Part shown: positions 16,533-27,300 of the stretch, in pieces
How the letters are laid out: each line of letters begins with the position of its first letter
How positions within the stretch are numbered: the stretch's first letter is position 1
NCBI GenBank assembly: GCA_021824145.1
Contig: JAKALM010000004.1
Coordinates: forward strand, 1-64,000
DNA length: 64,000 bases
Origin: Bacteroidota bacterium
GTDB lineage: Bacteria; Bacteroidota; Ignavibacteria; Ignavibacteriales; Ignavibacteriaceae
Direction of reading: 5' to 3'
Notes under the pieces: generated by a model
What the model was told of the DNA's origin: nothing
Databases searched by the model: none
Seen by the model: only the letters and a program-made list of their open reading frames with translations
Translations under genes and position numbers: made by a program

Positions 16533-17306
16533 ATGAAAAAATTAAAGATACTTTCCTGGAATGTTAATGGATTAAGAGCAGTTCATAAAAAAGGTTTTTT
16601 AGACTGGATATTAAATGTTAATCCAGATATTCTATGCATTCAAGAAACAAAAGCTCATGAAGAACAACTACCAGATGAATTAAAAAATGTAAATGGCTAT
16701 CAATCATATTTTTGTTCAGGTGAAAGAAAAGGTTACAGCGGCGTTGCTATTTATACAAAAGAAAAACCTTTAAGTATTAAAAAAGGATTTGGAGATAAAA
16801 AATTTGACAGTGAAGGAAGAATTTTAATAGCTGAATATCCAGGTTTTTATCTATTTAATATTTATTATCCAAACGGGAAAGCAAGTGCTGAAAGACTTCA
16901 ATATAAAATGGAATTTTATGATGCATTTCTTGAATATGTTAATAAACTGAAAAAAAAAGGTAAAAAAATAATTATTTGCGGCGACGTAAATACTGCCCAT
17001 AAAGAAATTGATATTGCGCGTCCGAAAGAAAATTCAACTGTGTCTGGATTTCTACCAGAAGAAAGAGCTTGGCTAGATAAATTTTTAAACAATGGTTTTA
17101 TCGATACGTTCAGAATATTCAATCAAGAGCCGAATAATTATACTTGGTGGGATATGGTAACTCGTGCTAGAGAAAGAAACGTGGGCTGGCGAATTGATTA
17201 TTTTTTCGTTTCGGAAAATGCTAAAAAAGACGTTCTAGATGCTTTTATTATGGCTGATGTAATGGGTTCTGATCACTGTCCAATCGGAATTGAGATAAGT
17301 AATTAG
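16533..17306 (+). CDS. xth: exodeoxyribonuclease III (AP endonuclease)
   Basis: This 257-residue cytoplasmic enzyme of the endonuclease/exonuclease/phosphatase fold opens with [18 protein letters not shown] and has [15 protein letters not shown] (the metal-binding Glu), [41 protein letters not shown] (catalytic Asp and Asn), YTWWD and [11 protein letters not shown] (final Asp-His pair). All catalytic motifs are present and the length is normal for the family. It nicks DNA at abasic sites and removes 3' blocking groups and mononucleotides during base excision repair. It is closer to the ExoA/APE1-like branch than to the longer E. coli Xth. The gene stands alone. Confidence 0.93.
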   Translation: MKKLKILSWNVNGLRAVHKKGFLDWILNVNPDILCIQETKAHEEQLPDELKNVNGYQSYFCSGERKGYSGVAIYTKEKPLSIKKGFGDKKFDSEGRILIAEYPGFYLFNIYYPNGKASAERLQYKMEFYDAFLEYVNKLKKKGKKIIICGDVNTAHKEIDIARPKENSTVSGFLPEERAWLDKFLNNGFIDTFRIFNQEPNNYTWWDMVTRARERNVGWRIDYFFVSENAKKDVLDAFIMADVMGSDHCPIGIEISN

Positions 17307-17412
17307 TTAGCAGAACAGCTTTTTCGGTTATTCTTTTTATAAATCTCAAATAAAAAAAACACTATTTAATTATTATTTTCTGCTAGATAGAAAACTTGTC
17401 AATATGATTTAT

Positions 17413-17428
17413 TTCCCACATTTGGGAA
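17413..17428. promoter_or_regulatory. possible operator: TTCCCA-N4-TGGGAA inverted repeat
   Basis: A perfect six-base inverted repeat with a four-base spacer lies about 140 bases before the first 2-oxoacid oxidoreductase gene, in the only upstream region that could hold its promoter. The GC content stands out from the AT-rich surroundings. A dimeric regulator site is possible; the second oxidoreductase operon has no copy upstream. Confidence 0.25.
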
Positions 17429-17569
17429 GAGAAAATATCATTTTATAGATAAAATTAACAATATTACCCTCTAAAAGCTAAATCTATACTTATAAATCTA
17501 AGTTTCAAAATGGCACGGTTTGTGGATTTGCCCTTCCGGTCTTTTATTTTTTAATTAAGAGATGAGGCA

Positions 17570-19414
17570 ATGACAAAAGAAAAAGAAGTTCAACAAATTA
17601 CTGAAGTCACGGTTCGATTTGCCGGTGATTCAGGCGATGGTATGCAGCTTACCGGCAGTCAATTCAGCGAAACAACTGCAATTTTTGGGAATGATTTAAG
17701 CACACTTCCGGATTATCCGGCAGAAATTAGAGCTCCAATAGGTACAGTTTATGGGGTAAGCGGTTTTCAGCTTCACTTCAGCAGTGCCGATATTCATACG
17801 CCAGGCGATAGACCAGACGTATTAGTTGCTATGAATCCTGCAGCAATCAAGAAAAATATTGGCGAATTAAAACCAGGCGCAATGATAATTGCAAATACAG
17901 ATGCTTTTGATAAAAAGAATCTTCAATTAGCAAAATATGAAGCAAATCCTTTGGAAGATAATAGTCTTAAAGGTTTTGAAGTTTATCCAGTTCCAATTAC
18001 ACATTTAACAAACAAAGCACTTGAAGGAACAAAACTTTCGCAAAAAGAAATTTCAAGATGTAAAAACTTTTTTGCTCTTGGATTGATGTATTGGCTATAT
18101 AATAGACCACTTGAGCCAACACAAAAATGGATTCAGGATAAATTTAAGAATAAGCCAGAATTTATTGAAGCAAATACAAAAGCTTTAATTGCCGGATTTA
18201 ACTATGGTGAGAATACAGAAATATTTACAATTAGATATCATGTTGAACCAGCAAAACTTCCAAAAGGAATTTACAGAAGCATATCTGGAAATGAAGCAAC
18301 TGCACTTGGATTTTTAGCCGCTTCAGTTAAAAGTGGACTTCCACTTTTCTTAGGTTCATATCCTATTACTCCAGCTTCTGAGATTTTACAATATCTAAGC
18401 TATTATAAAAATTTTGGAGTTAAGACATTACAAGCTGAAGATGAAATAGCTGGAATTACATCAGCTATTGGCGCTGCTTATGCTGGTAATTTAGCTTTGA
18501 CAACTACAAGCGGTCCTGGCTTAGCGTTGAAAACTGAGGCTATCGGTTTAGCAGTAATGACTGAACTTCCATTAGTAATTGTTGATGTTCAAAGAGGCGG
18601 CCCAAGTACGGGTTTACCAACAAAAACAGAACAAGCAGATCTACTTCAAGCAGTATATGGAAGAAATGGTGAATCACCTGTTGCAGTTGTTGCTGCATCA
18701 ACACCAAGTGATTGTTTCAATATGGCTCTTGAAGCATCTAGATTAGCTATTAAATATATGACTCCAGTGATTCTTTTGACTGACGGATATCTTGGCAACG
18801 GTTCTGAACCATGGAATGTACCTCATGTAAAAGACCTTCCGGAAATTCCTGTTAAATTCAGAACAGAAAAAGAAGGATTTGCGCCTTACTTAAGAGATGA
18901 AAATCTTGCTCGTCCATGGGTAAAACCTGGAACTCCAGGATTAGAGCATAGAGTTGGTGGACTTGAAAAGGCAAACATTACTGGAAATGTAAGTTATGAT
19001 CCAGATAATCATGATTTGATGATTAAATTAAGAGAAAAGAAAGTTAAGGACATTGCTAAAGATATTCCATTACTTGAAGTTGATGGGGACCAGTCAGGCG
19101 AACTTCTTGTACTAGGCTGGGGTGGAACATACGGCGCAATAAAAGAAGCTGTTATAAAGGCTAGAGATGGAGGATATAAAGTTTCTCAAGCACATCTTAA
19201 ATATTTAAATCCTTTCCCATCTAATACAGAAAAAGTATTGAAATCATTTAAGAAAATTTTGATTCCAGAAATAAATCTCGGCCAGTTAGCAAAATTGATT
19301 CGAAGTGAATTTTTGATTCCTGTTGAACAATTTAATGTAGTAAGAGGATTGCCATTCAGAGTATCTGATATTGAAAATAAAATTATTGAAATGTTAGGAG
19401 GAAGCAATGAGTGA
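17570..19414 (+). CDS. korA: 2-oxoacid:ferredoxin oxidoreductase alpha subunit (gamma-alpha fusion), copy 1
   Basis: The 614-residue protein joins an N-terminal gamma-type domain (about 10-200: [23 protein letters not shown]) to a thiamine-enzyme alpha domain (about 225-440: [58 protein letters not shown]) and domain II to the end. With the beta subunit it converts a 2-oxoacid, CoA and oxidised ferredoxin to acyl-CoA, CO2 and reduced ferredoxin, or the reverse. 2-Oxoglutarate is the likeliest substrate by length and domain order. It overlaps the beta gene by eight bases (ATGAGTGA), a sign of coupling. A paralogous pair lies at 23340-26215, and the substrates may differ. Confidence 0.9.
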   Translation: MTKEKEVQQITEVTVRFAGDSGDGMQLTGSQFSETTAIFGNDLSTLPDYPAEIRAPIGTVYGVSGFQLHFSSADIHTPGDRPDVLVAMNPAAIKKNIGELKPGAMIIANTDAFDKKNLQLAKYEANPLEDNSLKGFEVYPVPITHLTNKALEGTKLSQKEISRCKNFFALGLMYWLYNRPLEPTQKWIQDKFKNKPEFIEANTKALIAGFNYGENTEIFTIRYHVEPAKLPKGIYRSISGNEATALGFLAASVKSGLPLFLGSYPITPASEILQYLSYYKNFGVKTLQAEDEIAGITSAIGAAYAGNLALTTTSGPGLALKTEAIGLAVMTELPLVIVDVQRGGPSTGLPTKTEQADLLQAVYGRNGESPVAVVAASTPSDCFNMALEASRLAIKYMTPVILLTDGYLGNGSEPWNVPHVKDLPEIPVKFRTEKEGFAPYLRDENLARPWVKPGTPGLEHRVGGLEKANITGNVSYDPDNHDLMIKLREKKVKDIAKDIPLLEVDGDQSGELLVLGWGGTYGAIKEAVIKARDGGYKVSQAHLKYLNPFPSNTEKVLKSFKKILIPEINLGQLAKLIRSEFLIPVEQFNVVRGLPFRVSDIENKIIEMLGGSNE

Positions 19415-20447
19415 TATAGGCAAAGAAATAAAAGAAATTAAATTAACAGCAAAAGATTTTGCAAGCGATCAAGATGTGAGATGGTGCCCAGGCTGCGGTG
19501 ATTATTCAATACTTGCACAAGTTCAAAGATCTTTTCCTGACATGATTGGAATTAAGAAAGAAAATATTGTTTGGATTTCAGGCATTGGATGTTCTTCAAG
19601 GTTTCCTTATTACATGGATACATACGGATATCATACAATTCACGGCAGAGCTCCTGCAATTGCAACAGGAGTAAAAGTTGCAAACCCCGATCTATCTGTT
19701 TGGGTTGCGGCAGGTGACGGCGATTTGTTAAGTATTGGCGGCAATCATTTTATTCATGCATGCAGAAAAAATGTAGATCTAAAGATTTTACTTTTCAATA
19801 ATAGAATTTATGGATTGACAAAAGGACAATATTCACCTACTTCAGAAAAGGGTAAAAAGACAAAAACTACTCCTTATGGAAGTGTTGATAATCCTTTTAA
19901 TCCTGCGGCGCTTGCATTGGGTTCTGATGCAACGTTTGTTGGAAGATCGTTAGACGGAGATGCAAAGCATTTACAAGCGATGATAAAAAGAGTTGCAGAT
20001 CATAAAGGTGCAGCTTTTCTTGAGATACTACAAAACTGTGTAATCTTTAATGATGGTGCTTTTGATAAACTTACTGATAAGAAAACTAGAGACGATAATG
20101 TTTTATACCTTGAACACGGCAAACCAATGATATTTGGAACTAATAAAGACAAAGGTATTGTATTAAGAAATGGTAAGCCAGAAGTTGTTGAAATAGGTGA
20201 AGGTAAGAATAAAATTGAAGATATACTTGTACATGATGAGCATGATGAAAGTTTTATGATTGCAACGATGCTTTCACATATGACTGACAACCCAAATATG
20301 CCAACACCAGTTGGAGTATTTCGGCAAGTTAGCAAACCAACTCTAGACGGCGCAATAGAAGAACAGATTAAAGAAATCACTCAAATGAAAAAAGAAGGTG
20401 ATTTGGAAAAAGTTTTATTCAATGGAAATACTTGGTCAGTTAATTAA
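19407..20447 (+). CDS. korB: 2-oxoacid:ferredoxin oxidoreductase beta subunit, copy 1
   Basis: The 346-residue subunit binds thiamine diphosphate and one 4Fe-4S cluster. [11 protein letters not shown] gives Cys27 and Cys30, [12 protein letters not shown] the third Cys near residue 62, and LQNCVIFNDG the fourth near 210. The thiamine/magnesium motif is [16 protein letters not shown] with [19 protein letters not shown] further on. All cluster ligands are intact, so the enzyme should be active. GGAGG lies inside the end of the alpha gene and serves this start. A strong bidirectional terminator follows 28 bases after the stop. Confidence 0.92.
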   Translation: MSDIGKEIKEIKLTAKDFASDQDVRWCPGCGDYSILAQVQRSFPDMIGIKKENIVWISGIGCSSRFPYYMDTYGYHTIHGRAPAIATGVKVANPDLSVWVAAGDGDLLSIGGNHFIHACRKNVDLKILLFNNRIYGLTKGQYSPTSEKGKKTKTTPYGSVDNPFNPAALALGSDATFVGRSLDGDAKHLQAMIKRVADHKGAAFLEILQNCVIFNDGAFDKLTDKKTRDDNVLYLEHGKPMIFGTNKDKGIVLRNGKPEVVEIGEGKNKIEDILVHDEHDESFMIATMLSHMTDNPNMPTPVGVFRQVSKPTLDGAIEEQIKEITQMKKEGDLEKVLFNGNTWSVN

Positions 20448-20474
20448 GAATTGAATAATTCTTTTTAGTTAATA

Positions 20475-20503
20475 AAAAAGGATCCGGCTGGCGGATCCTT
20501 TTT
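20475..20503. terminator. bidirectional rho-independent terminator
   Basis: AAAAAGGATCC (20475-20485), a seven-base loop and GGATCCTTTTT (20493-20503) give an 11-pair stem with A and T runs on the two sides. It sits between the convergent korB gene and the DUF3160 gene and can stop transcription from both. Confidence 0.85.
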
Positions 20504-20518
20504 GTTTTAAATTAATAA

Positions 20519-23077
20519 TTACTTAAGAAGAATAATCTTGGTTGTTGTTATTTGATCAGCAACTTGTAAATTTGTTAAATAAACTCCGCTCGAAACATTA
20601 ATCCCATTTTCGTTTTTACCATCCCATCTGTAAAGATAATTTCCAGAAGATAAATTTTGATTTATTAATTTCTTTACTAATCTCCCTTGTAAATCATAAA
20701 CAGAAAGTTGAACTAAAGAATTAGTTAGATTAACCGGAATGTTAATAGAAAATGTAACAGTAGGATTAAATGGATTTGGAAATGCTTTTATAGTTAAATA
20801 ACTAACTGGAATATTTTTCTGATCTTCAACAATTATTCCGGTAATGAGGTTTTCACCTGTTCCTTTGCTTGAACCATAAAGATTTGCGAGATAATTATTA
20901 ACCCACGCTGGCCGAAGCGCTGAAATTAAAGCTGAATCTTGCCATTCTTGATCGGTTAATCGCAAGAAGTTAGTTGAAGTATATTCATAATAACTTATTA
21001 CTGGACCAATAAAAGCTGTAAGCTGATTTCCGGGAAGCGGAGCTACAAATACGCCTAAATTAACTGGTCCAGTTCCCACGTGCTTTACCCATCCCATAAC
21101 ATTGCCAGAACAATCAGTGGGGGTTGTATGAACATCGGCAACAATGTAATTTTTATCAAACATTTGAAAATCATTATTCCCATAATATAATGTATTATAC
21201 CATCCAATGAACGGCGGCAAATTACCATTGCAGCCAGTATTAACCGGATTAAAAGTATGTTGTAAAAATAGAATTTCATCAGGGGTGAATTGTGTTCCGT
21301 TCAATTCTTTGAGTGAAATGTTGTAAAGTGTATCAGCAATTTTTCCTAAATTATCAAAATAGTTCCAAATTCCAAGCATCAAATATTTTTGAGGGATGTT
21401 CAGACTGTTGAAATTTGATTTAGCAACTTCTGCTAGTGTTTCTAAATTTTTATAGAATTCTGGAAATGGTTCGATATAAGTGTAAGGAAATGAACATGTT
21501 GTCATGCCTGTATAAGATTGCTTTGCATATAATAAATTATCATGCCTTAGTTCAGCCCAAGAAGCTAATTGCGTATTTAATTTTTCCAACCAAAACCCAG
21601 CGGTTTGCATAAATGGAGGCAATTCGCTTTTATCAAACGGCGGATTTAATGATCTAATAGAGTTTAGCCATAAATTATAAAAACTTTTATTCCAGAAGTC
21701 AGTATCATAGGAATCAATAAGATATCGAAGAGCGGCTAGATTTGCTGCATAATCATATTTTGTAATTTCATTTTGTAAAAGCTGAGCAGCAGCGTTATTG
21801 CCTAAAGCAAACATTGGATCAAGAGAAGAAGGGAAAAGTCTACATGATGTTGTTCTATCGTAAACTACATTTCCAAGCACGTAAGAATCAATGATAAATC
21901 GCTGACCAAACATTAGGAAAGAAGACGCAGGAATTATACTATCAGGCTTCATTGGATTTTCTGCAAGCAACTGAGATAATATCATTTGATAAGCAAAGGA
22001 CTGATTTTTCAGAGTATCTTGAAAAGTGACTAACTTGAGACTATCCAGCAAATCGCCGGCATTTTTTAGACTGACTGCATTTTTCAAATAAGAAAGATCA
22101 TCAATTGTTATATTATCCTGATCTCCGACGAAAAATTTTATGACACTTTCAATTAAATTATAAGTGCTGTTTACATTTGTTCTATCAAAAAGTTCACGAA
22201 TTAATAATGCATCAATTGTTTGCCTTTGAATTGATTTAAAAATCTCAGCTGAGTCTGCATCAGACAAAGCCCTTGGCTGAAGCAAATAAATTTCAATTCT
22301 TCCAAGCCACATCATAGCTTTAAAATAGTTAGCAAGAACAGGGTGTAAAATATCGGCATAATGCCCGCGAGGTTTAAATTGGCTCCAATCATACCAAACT
22401 TTGACCGATGAAAATAAAGTATCCTGCTCAATTCCATTTGCTAAATTAATTTTAGAAATAACGCTGTTAATTTTATTTGAATTATCAGGATAAACCGGAT
22501 TTACTTGCTGGTTTAATAAATTTAGTGGCACGGTAATATAAAAATCGACATCTTTCAACATTTGAGTCATAGCAGAATTATTAGAATATTCAGATGCCAA
22601 ACTTGGAATACCCGAATGCATTTGCTTTAACATATTAGTAACAGAATCAATAAGAATGCTAAGTTCAAAATCTTTTAAAATGTTATCATAAGACATATGT
22701 AAAGCATGAAGTATTGCATCTGTTGAGATATAAACAGGCAAGTCTTTAGAATAAATGTCTGTAAATGCGTCAGCAAAAGAATTCATTGTAAGTCTTTCAC
22801 TTACCACAAATCCATTCTGCTGAATTAAAGACCTTTCATACGAGGTAAGATTATACTTTGCATTAATACTGTCAAAATAAACTGCTGAATTGAAGTTAAG
22901 TTTTATGTTTGAAGAAAATCTTCCGGCGCTGTACAATTGAAGCAACGATTGAGTTGAGATATTCTGATGAGTTTGTAGAAATTGCTTATAAGCATTCAAA
23001 TTAAAATTTTGAGCTTGAATTTTTGAAATGGAAAACAAGCAAAATATAATACTTACAATTATTATTGGTTTTTTCAT
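20519..23077 (-). CDS. secreted DUF3160-domain protein with FlgD-like/T9SS C-terminal domain
   Basis: The 852-residue protein has a signal peptide (1-22, after IQAQ) and a large DUF3160 domain from about 70 to 730, recognised by NSFADAFTDIYSKDLPVYIS and TDAILHALHMSYDNIL, then AELRHDNLLYAKQSY and later HVGTGPVNLGVF. The last 85 residues start AFPNPFNPTVTFSI, contain YDLQGRLVKKLINQ and WDGKNENGINVSSGVYLT, and end in ILLK. That is the FlgD-Ig/T9SS sorting domain. DUF3160 proteins have no established function; the fold is helix-rich and extracellular. The gene is inverted between the two paralogous KorAB operons, so it probably entered after, or together with, the duplication. Confidence 0.85.
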   Translation of the reverse strand: MKKPIIIVSIIFCLFSISKIQAQNFNLNAYKQFLQTHQNISTQSLLQLYSAGRFSSNIKLNFNSAVYFDSINAKYNLTSYERSLIQQNGFVVSERLTMNSFADAFTDIYSKDLPVYISTDAILHALHMSYDNILKDFELSILIDSVTNMLKQMHSGIPSLASEYSNNSAMTQMLKDVDFYITVPLNLLNQQVNPVYPDNSNKINSVISKINLANGIEQDTLFSSVKVWYDWSQFKPRGHYADILHPVLANYFKAMMWLGRIEIYLLQPRALSDADSAEIFKSIQRQTIDALLIRELFDRTNVNSTYNLIESVIKFFVGDQDNITIDDLSYLKNAVSLKNAGDLLDSLKLVTFQDTLKNQSFAYQMILSQLLAENPMKPDSIIPASSFLMFGQRFIIDSYVLGNVVYDRTTSCRLFPSSLDPMFALGNNAAAQLLQNEITKYDYAANLAALRYLIDSYDTDFWNKSFYNLWLNSIRSLNPPFDKSELPPFMQTAGFWLEKLNTQLASWAELRHDNLLYAKQSYTGMTTCSFPYTYIEPFPEFYKNLETLAEVAKSNFNSLNIPQKYLMLGIWNYFDNLGKIADTLYNISLKELNGTQFTPDEILFLQHTFNPVNTGCNGNLPPFIGWYNTLYYGNNDFQMFDKNYIVADVHTTPTDCSGNVMGWVKHVGTGPVNLGVFVAPLPGNQLTAFIGPVISYYEYTSTNFLRLTDQEWQDSALISALRPAWVNNYLANLYGSSKGTGENLITGIIVEDQKNIPVSYLTIKAFPNPFNPTVTFSINIPVNLTNSLVQLSVYDLQGRLVKKLINQNLSSGNYLYRWDGKNENGINVSSGVYLTNLQVADQITTTKIILLK

Positions 23078-23339
23078 ATTAATAACCCCAAGTACTTAGT
23101 GAATTATAACCAAAAGCAATTCTATATTCAATATAAATTACTTCATCCGTTTGTTTCACACTACAGCAATTTATTATTTTTTTTATAATTTTGCATTTAG
23201 ACTTCAAGAGCTGCGGAACAACTCTTGACATATAATAATAAGAAGATTATAAAAAATATAATTGAATATTAAGTCATCTATTTTGAGCTCATATAAATAT
23301 TCAATTTAAAATTAACTATTAATTAAAAGAATTAAGCCT

Positions 23340-25175
23340 ATGGAAAAAGAAGTATTAGGGTTAAATGATGTTACCATTAGATTTGCCGGAGATTCCGGTG
23401 ATGGAATGCAGTTAACCGGATCGCAGTTTACAAACACAACTGCGCTGGTGGGGAATGATTTAAGTACTTTACCAGATTATCCAGCCGAAATAAGAGCGCC
23501 AGCAGGTACAACTTACGGAGTAAGTGGCTTCCAGCTTCACTTCAGCAACAGAGATATTCAAACTCCAGGCGATGCACCGGATGTTTTAGTAGCAATGAAT
23601 CCTGCTGCACTTAAAGTAAATTTAAAAGATTTAAAGCCAGGGGCAACAATTATAATTAATATAAATGCATTCGATTTAAAAAATCTTAAACTTGCAGGAT
23701 ATGAAAACAATCCTCTTGAAGATGATTCGCTTAAAGGATTTGAAGTTGTTCAAGTGCCATTATCAAAGCTCACTTCAACAGCGCTTGAAGAAAGCGGACT
23801 TTCAGCAAAAGAAATTTCGCGCTGCAAAAACTTCTTTGCTCTTGGTTTAATGTATTGGCTTTACAGTAGACCTGTTGAACCAACCCTCAAATGGATTAAA
23901 AGCAAATTTAAGGAGGAACCGCTGCTTGAAGCCGCAAATGAGAAAGCGCTTCTTGCAGGTTTTTATTATGGTGATAACACAGAACTTTTTACTGCAAGGT
24001 ATCATGTTGAGCCGGCAAAACTTCCTAAAGGAATTTACAGAAATATATCTGGCAATGAAGCTATAGCCTATGGATTTATCACGGCTTCGGTAAAAACTGG
24101 ATTACCATTATTTTTAGGTTCTTATCCAATAACTCCAGCCTCAGATATTCTTCATGAATTAAGTAAACATAAAAATTTTAATGTTAGAACATTTCAAGCT
24201 GAAGACGAAATTGCTGCAGTGAGTGCAGCAATTGGTGCTTCTTTCAGCGGAGCACTTGCAATTACAACAACAAGCGGTCCCGGAGTAGCTTTAAAGACCG
24301 AAGCTATAGGACTTGCAGTAATGACAGAACTTCCCTTAATTATAATTGATATACAAAGAGGAGGGCCAAGTACAGGACTTCCTACAAAAACGGAACAATC
24401 GGATTTACAGCAGGCAATCTTAGGAAGAAATGGAGAAGCTCCAGTTGTGGTTCTTGCTGCATCAACACCGACTGATTGTTTTTATATGGCTATTGAAGCA
24501 TCCCGAATTGCCACGAAATATATGGTGCCGGTAATGCTTTTATCGGATGGTTATATTGCAAATGGCTCAGAACCATGGCGTATACCAGAACCAGAAATTA
24601 TTCCTGAAATGAAGGTGAAATTTAGAGAAGAGAAAGAAGGATTTTTGCCTTATTTAAGAGATGAAAACTTATCGAGACCATGGGCAATTCCTGGAACTCC
24701 AGGACTAGAACACAGAATTGGCGGATTGGAAAAATCAAACATTACAGGAAACGTTAATTATGAACCAGAGAATCACGAGTTTATGGTTAGGCTAAGAGCG
24801 CAAAAAGTTAAAAACATTGAAAATGACATTCCTGAACTTGAAGTTGTTGGTGATGTTGATGCAAGCATTCTAGTGGTAGGATGGGGCGGCACTTACGGTT
24901 CAATAACTGAAGCTGTTGATCGACTTAGGCAAAAAGGGATTAAGATCGCACAGGCACATTTCAAATATTTAAATCCATTCCCTAAAAACACCAAAGAAGT
25001 ATTGAAGAGATATAAAAGGATAATTTGTCCAGAACTAAATATGGGGCAGTTATCAAGATTTTTAAAAAGCGAGTTTCTCGTAGAAATTGACTCATTCAAC
25101 AAGATTCAAGGTATTCCATTTAAGACAATTGAAATAGAAAATAAAATTATTTCTGTTATTGGAGAATTAGTATGA
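23340..25175 (+). CDS. korA: 2-oxoacid:ferredoxin oxidoreductase alpha subunit (gamma-alpha fusion), copy 2
   Basis: This 611-residue paralog of the protein at 17570-19414 has the same domain order. [41 protein letters not shown] and [14 protein letters not shown] are all kept, and identity is roughly 70% by eye. Differences are concentrated in the substrate-facing alpha region (for example [28 protein letters not shown] here) and at the C-terminus. It forms a coupled operon with the beta gene downstream (four-base overlap at 25172-25175). It could use another 2-oxoacid or be the version expressed under other redox conditions; the sequence alone does not decide. Confidence 0.88.
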   Translation: MEKEVLGLNDVTIRFAGDSGDGMQLTGSQFTNTTALVGNDLSTLPDYPAEIRAPAGTTYGVSGFQLHFSNRDIQTPGDAPDVLVAMNPAALKVNLKDLKPGATIIININAFDLKNLKLAGYENNPLEDDSLKGFEVVQVPLSKLTSTALEESGLSAKEISRCKNFFALGLMYWLYSRPVEPTLKWIKSKFKEEPLLEAANEKALLAGFYYGDNTELFTARYHVEPAKLPKGIYRNISGNEAIAYGFITASVKTGLPLFLGSYPITPASDILHELSKHKNFNVRTFQAEDEIAAVSAAIGASFSGALAITTTSGPGVALKTEAIGLAVMTELPLIIIDIQRGGPSTGLPTKTEQSDLQQAILGRNGEAPVVVLAASTPTDCFYMAIEASRIATKYMVPVMLLSDGYIANGSEPWRIPEPEIIPEMKVKFREEKEGFLPYLRDENLSRPWAIPGTPGLEHRIGGLEKSNITGNVNYEPENHEFMVRLRAQKVKNIENDIPELEVVGDVDASILVVGWGGTYGSITEAVDRLRQKGIKIAQAHFKYLNPFPKNTKEVLKRYKRIICPELNMGQLSRFLKSEFLVEIDSFNKIQGIPFKTIEIENKIISVIGELV

Positions 25176-26215
25176 AAGAAGATAATTCAGCAACGGTATC
25201 TCAACATATAAAATTAACTGCAAAAGATTTTACTTCATCTCAGGATGTAAGATGGTGTCCAGGATGTGGTGATTATTCAATATTAGCGCAAGTGCAAAGA
25301 ACTTCACCAGAAATAATTGTTGATAAAGAAAATGTAGTTTGGGTTTCAGGAATTGGATGCTCATCACGTTTTCCTTATTATATGAATACATACGGAATTC
25401 ATGGAATTCACGGAAGGGCAGCTGCTATTGCGACAGGAGTAAAATTAAACAATCCAAAACTTTCTGTCTGGGTAGCTACTGGAGACGGAGATTTACTCAG
25501 TATAGGCGGAAATCATTTTATACATGCCTGCAGAAGAAATATTGATTTAAAAATTATTTTGTTCAATAACAGGATTTACGGATTGACTAAAGGACAATAT
25601 TCTCCAACGTCTGAAAAAGGGAAGAAAACTAAAAGCACTCCATTTGGCAGTGTTGATTTTCCGTTTAATCCCATTAGTTTAGCACTAGGTGCCGAGGCAA
25701 CTTTTATAGCTCGCACACTCGATAGAGATCCCAAACATCTTCAAGAGATAATTAAGGAAGCCGGTGCTCATAAGGGAACAGCATTTATCGAAGTATTCCA
25801 GAACTGCAATATTTTTAACGACGGTGCATTTTCCTTATTTACAGATAAAGAAACAAAAGCTGATAACGTTTTAGCTTTAGAGCATAAAAAACCAATGATT
25901 TTTGGAACGAATAATAATAAAGGAATAAGACTAAATGGATTAACACCTGAAGTCATTGATATATCTAATGGGAAATATTCTATAAATGATGTTTGGGTAC
26001 ATGATGAAACTGACGAAAACCCAGCACGAGCATTTATTCTTTCGCAATTTTCTGAAAGAGAAGGTTTACCTTTACCGATTGGTGTTATTAGAAAGATTAA
26101 TAAATCTTCGTATGACTATGACTTTCACCAGCAAATTGAAGAAGTTAAAAAGCAAAAAGGGATTGGTGATTTACGCAAGCTTTTATTCAGCGGGAATATG
26201 TGGGAAGTGAAATAA
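25172..26215 (+). CDS. korB: 2-oxoacid:ferredoxin oxidoreductase beta subunit, copy 2
   Basis: The 347-residue subunit overlaps its alpha gene by ATGA. Cluster ligands are intact: [11 protein letters not shown] (Cys29, Cys32), [12 protein letters not shown] and [10 protein letters not shown]. The thiamine motif [16 protein letters not shown] is kept, as is [18 protein letters not shown]. The last 120 residues diverge most from copy 1. GGAG lies just before the start, inside the alpha gene. Downstream an 81-base gap leads to the NrnA-like gene on the same strand, so read-through is possible because no terminator is visible. Confidence 0.9.
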   Translation: MKEDNSATVSQHIKLTAKDFTSSQDVRWCPGCGDYSILAQVQRTSPEIIVDKENVVWVSGIGCSSRFPYYMNTYGIHGIHGRAAAIATGVKLNNPKLSVWVATGDGDLLSIGGNHFIHACRRNIDLKIILFNNRIYGLTKGQYSPTSEKGKKTKSTPFGSVDFPFNPISLALGAEATFIARTLDRDPKHLQEIIKEAGAHKGTAFIEVFQNCNIFNDGAFSLFTDKETKADNVLALEHKKPMIFGTNNNKGIRLNGLTPEVIDISNGKYSINDVWVHDETDENPARAFILSQFSEREGLPLPIGVIRKINKSSYDYDFHQQIEEVKKQKGIGDLRKLLFSGNMWEVK

Positions 26216-26296
26216 TTATTTAACATAAAATTTTTTTTTGGAGACGAAATTTTTCTATCTTAGTTCTAACAATTTATTGTAAATAGAAAACTTTTA

Positions 26297-27280
26297 ATGA
26301 TTGATTTTGAGCAACTGAAAAAAATAATAGAAGATAATAATTCTTTCCTTCTAACAACACATGTGAATCCAGATGCCGATGCTATTGGATCGGAAATTGC
26401 GTTTTATTTTATTTTAAAAAAGCTGGGGAAGAAAATTTTTATAATAAATCATAGTGAAACTCCATATAACCTTTTATTTCTAGATTCAGACAAAGTAATT
26501 GAAAAATTTGATGAACAAAAGCATAAAACAATTTTTGAAGAAGCAGATATATTAGTTGCTTTAGATTTCAATCGTTCGGATCGCATTGTGAGGATGCAAA
26601 ATATGTTTAATGAATCTAAAAAACTAAAAATTTGCATCGATCATCATCAAGATAAAGAAAATTTTGTTGACCATTTTTTTATTGATACTGACTACTGCGC
26701 CACAGGGCAAATCATTTATAATCTGATTAAGAAAACTGGAATAATAAAATTAGACTATGAAACTTCTTATCCAATATATGCTGCGATAATGACTGATACA
26801 GGATCATTCAGATTTGAAAGAACTACTCCGGAAATTCACAACATTGCTGCTGATCTTATTGAACATGGAGTTATTCCAGGCGAAGTGTTTGATAAAATTT
26901 ATGACCAAAGCAAATTCAGCAAGATAAGACTGCTTGGTGCAGCTCTTGATTCAATGCAGCTTTATGGCAAAGATAAAAAAATATCTTATATGATTATTCG
27001 ACAGGAGACTTTTAAAAAACTAGACGCAATTGAATCGGATACTGAAAACTTTGTTAATTACAATTTGTCTGTTGAAGGTGTAGTTGTTGGTCTTTTGTTT
27101 ATAGAGCTGAATGAAGGGTTCAAAGTTAGTTTCAGATCAAAAGGTACAATACCGATGAACAAATTGGCAGCTAAGTTTGGCGGCGGCGGGCATATAAATG
27201 CTGCCGGCGCTAGAATACGCAATGGCAATCTTGATGAATTTATTCCAAAAATATTAAATGAAACTGAAAAATATCTTTAA
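26297..27280 (+). CDS. nrnA: DHH/DHHA1 phosphoesterase, NrnA-type oligoribonuclease / pAp phosphatase
   Basis: The 327-residue cytoplasmic enzyme has the DHH motifs in order: TTHVNPDADAIGSE near residue 20, VALDFNRSDR near 92, CIDHHQDKENF near 114 and TDTGSFRFERTTPE near 165. The DHHA1 domain closes with KFGGGGHINAAGAR near 297. This is the layout of NrnA, which finishes RNA decay by degrading 2-5-mers and can also remove the 3' phosphate of pAp from sulfur metabolism. Length and metal ligands are normal. It is followed after 20 bases by the aminopeptidase gene, a likely operon partner. Confidence 0.9.
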   Translation: MIDFEQLKKIIEDNNSFLLTTHVNPDADAIGSEIAFYFILKKLGKKIFIINHSETPYNLLFLDSDKVIEKFDEQKHKTIFEEADILVALDFNRSDRIVRMQNMFNESKKLKICIDHHQDKENFVDHFFIDTDYCATGQIIYNLIKKTGIIKLDYETSYPIYAAIMTDTGSFRFERTTPEIHNIAADLIEHGVIPGEVFDKIYDQSKFSKIRLLGAALDSMQLYGKDKKISYMIIRQETFKKLDAIESDTENFVNYNLSVEGVVVGLLFIELNEGFKVSFRSKGTIPMNKLAAKFGGGGHINAAGARIRNGNLDEFIPKILNETEKYL

Positions 27281-27300
27281 ATAAATAATTAGGGAATTCA

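Noticed and set aside
17511-17533. Sigma-54-like promoter (TGGCACGG ... GTGG) before the first kor gene
   Set aside because: The -24 part matches, but the -12 part at the required spacing is GTGG and lacks the essential GC.
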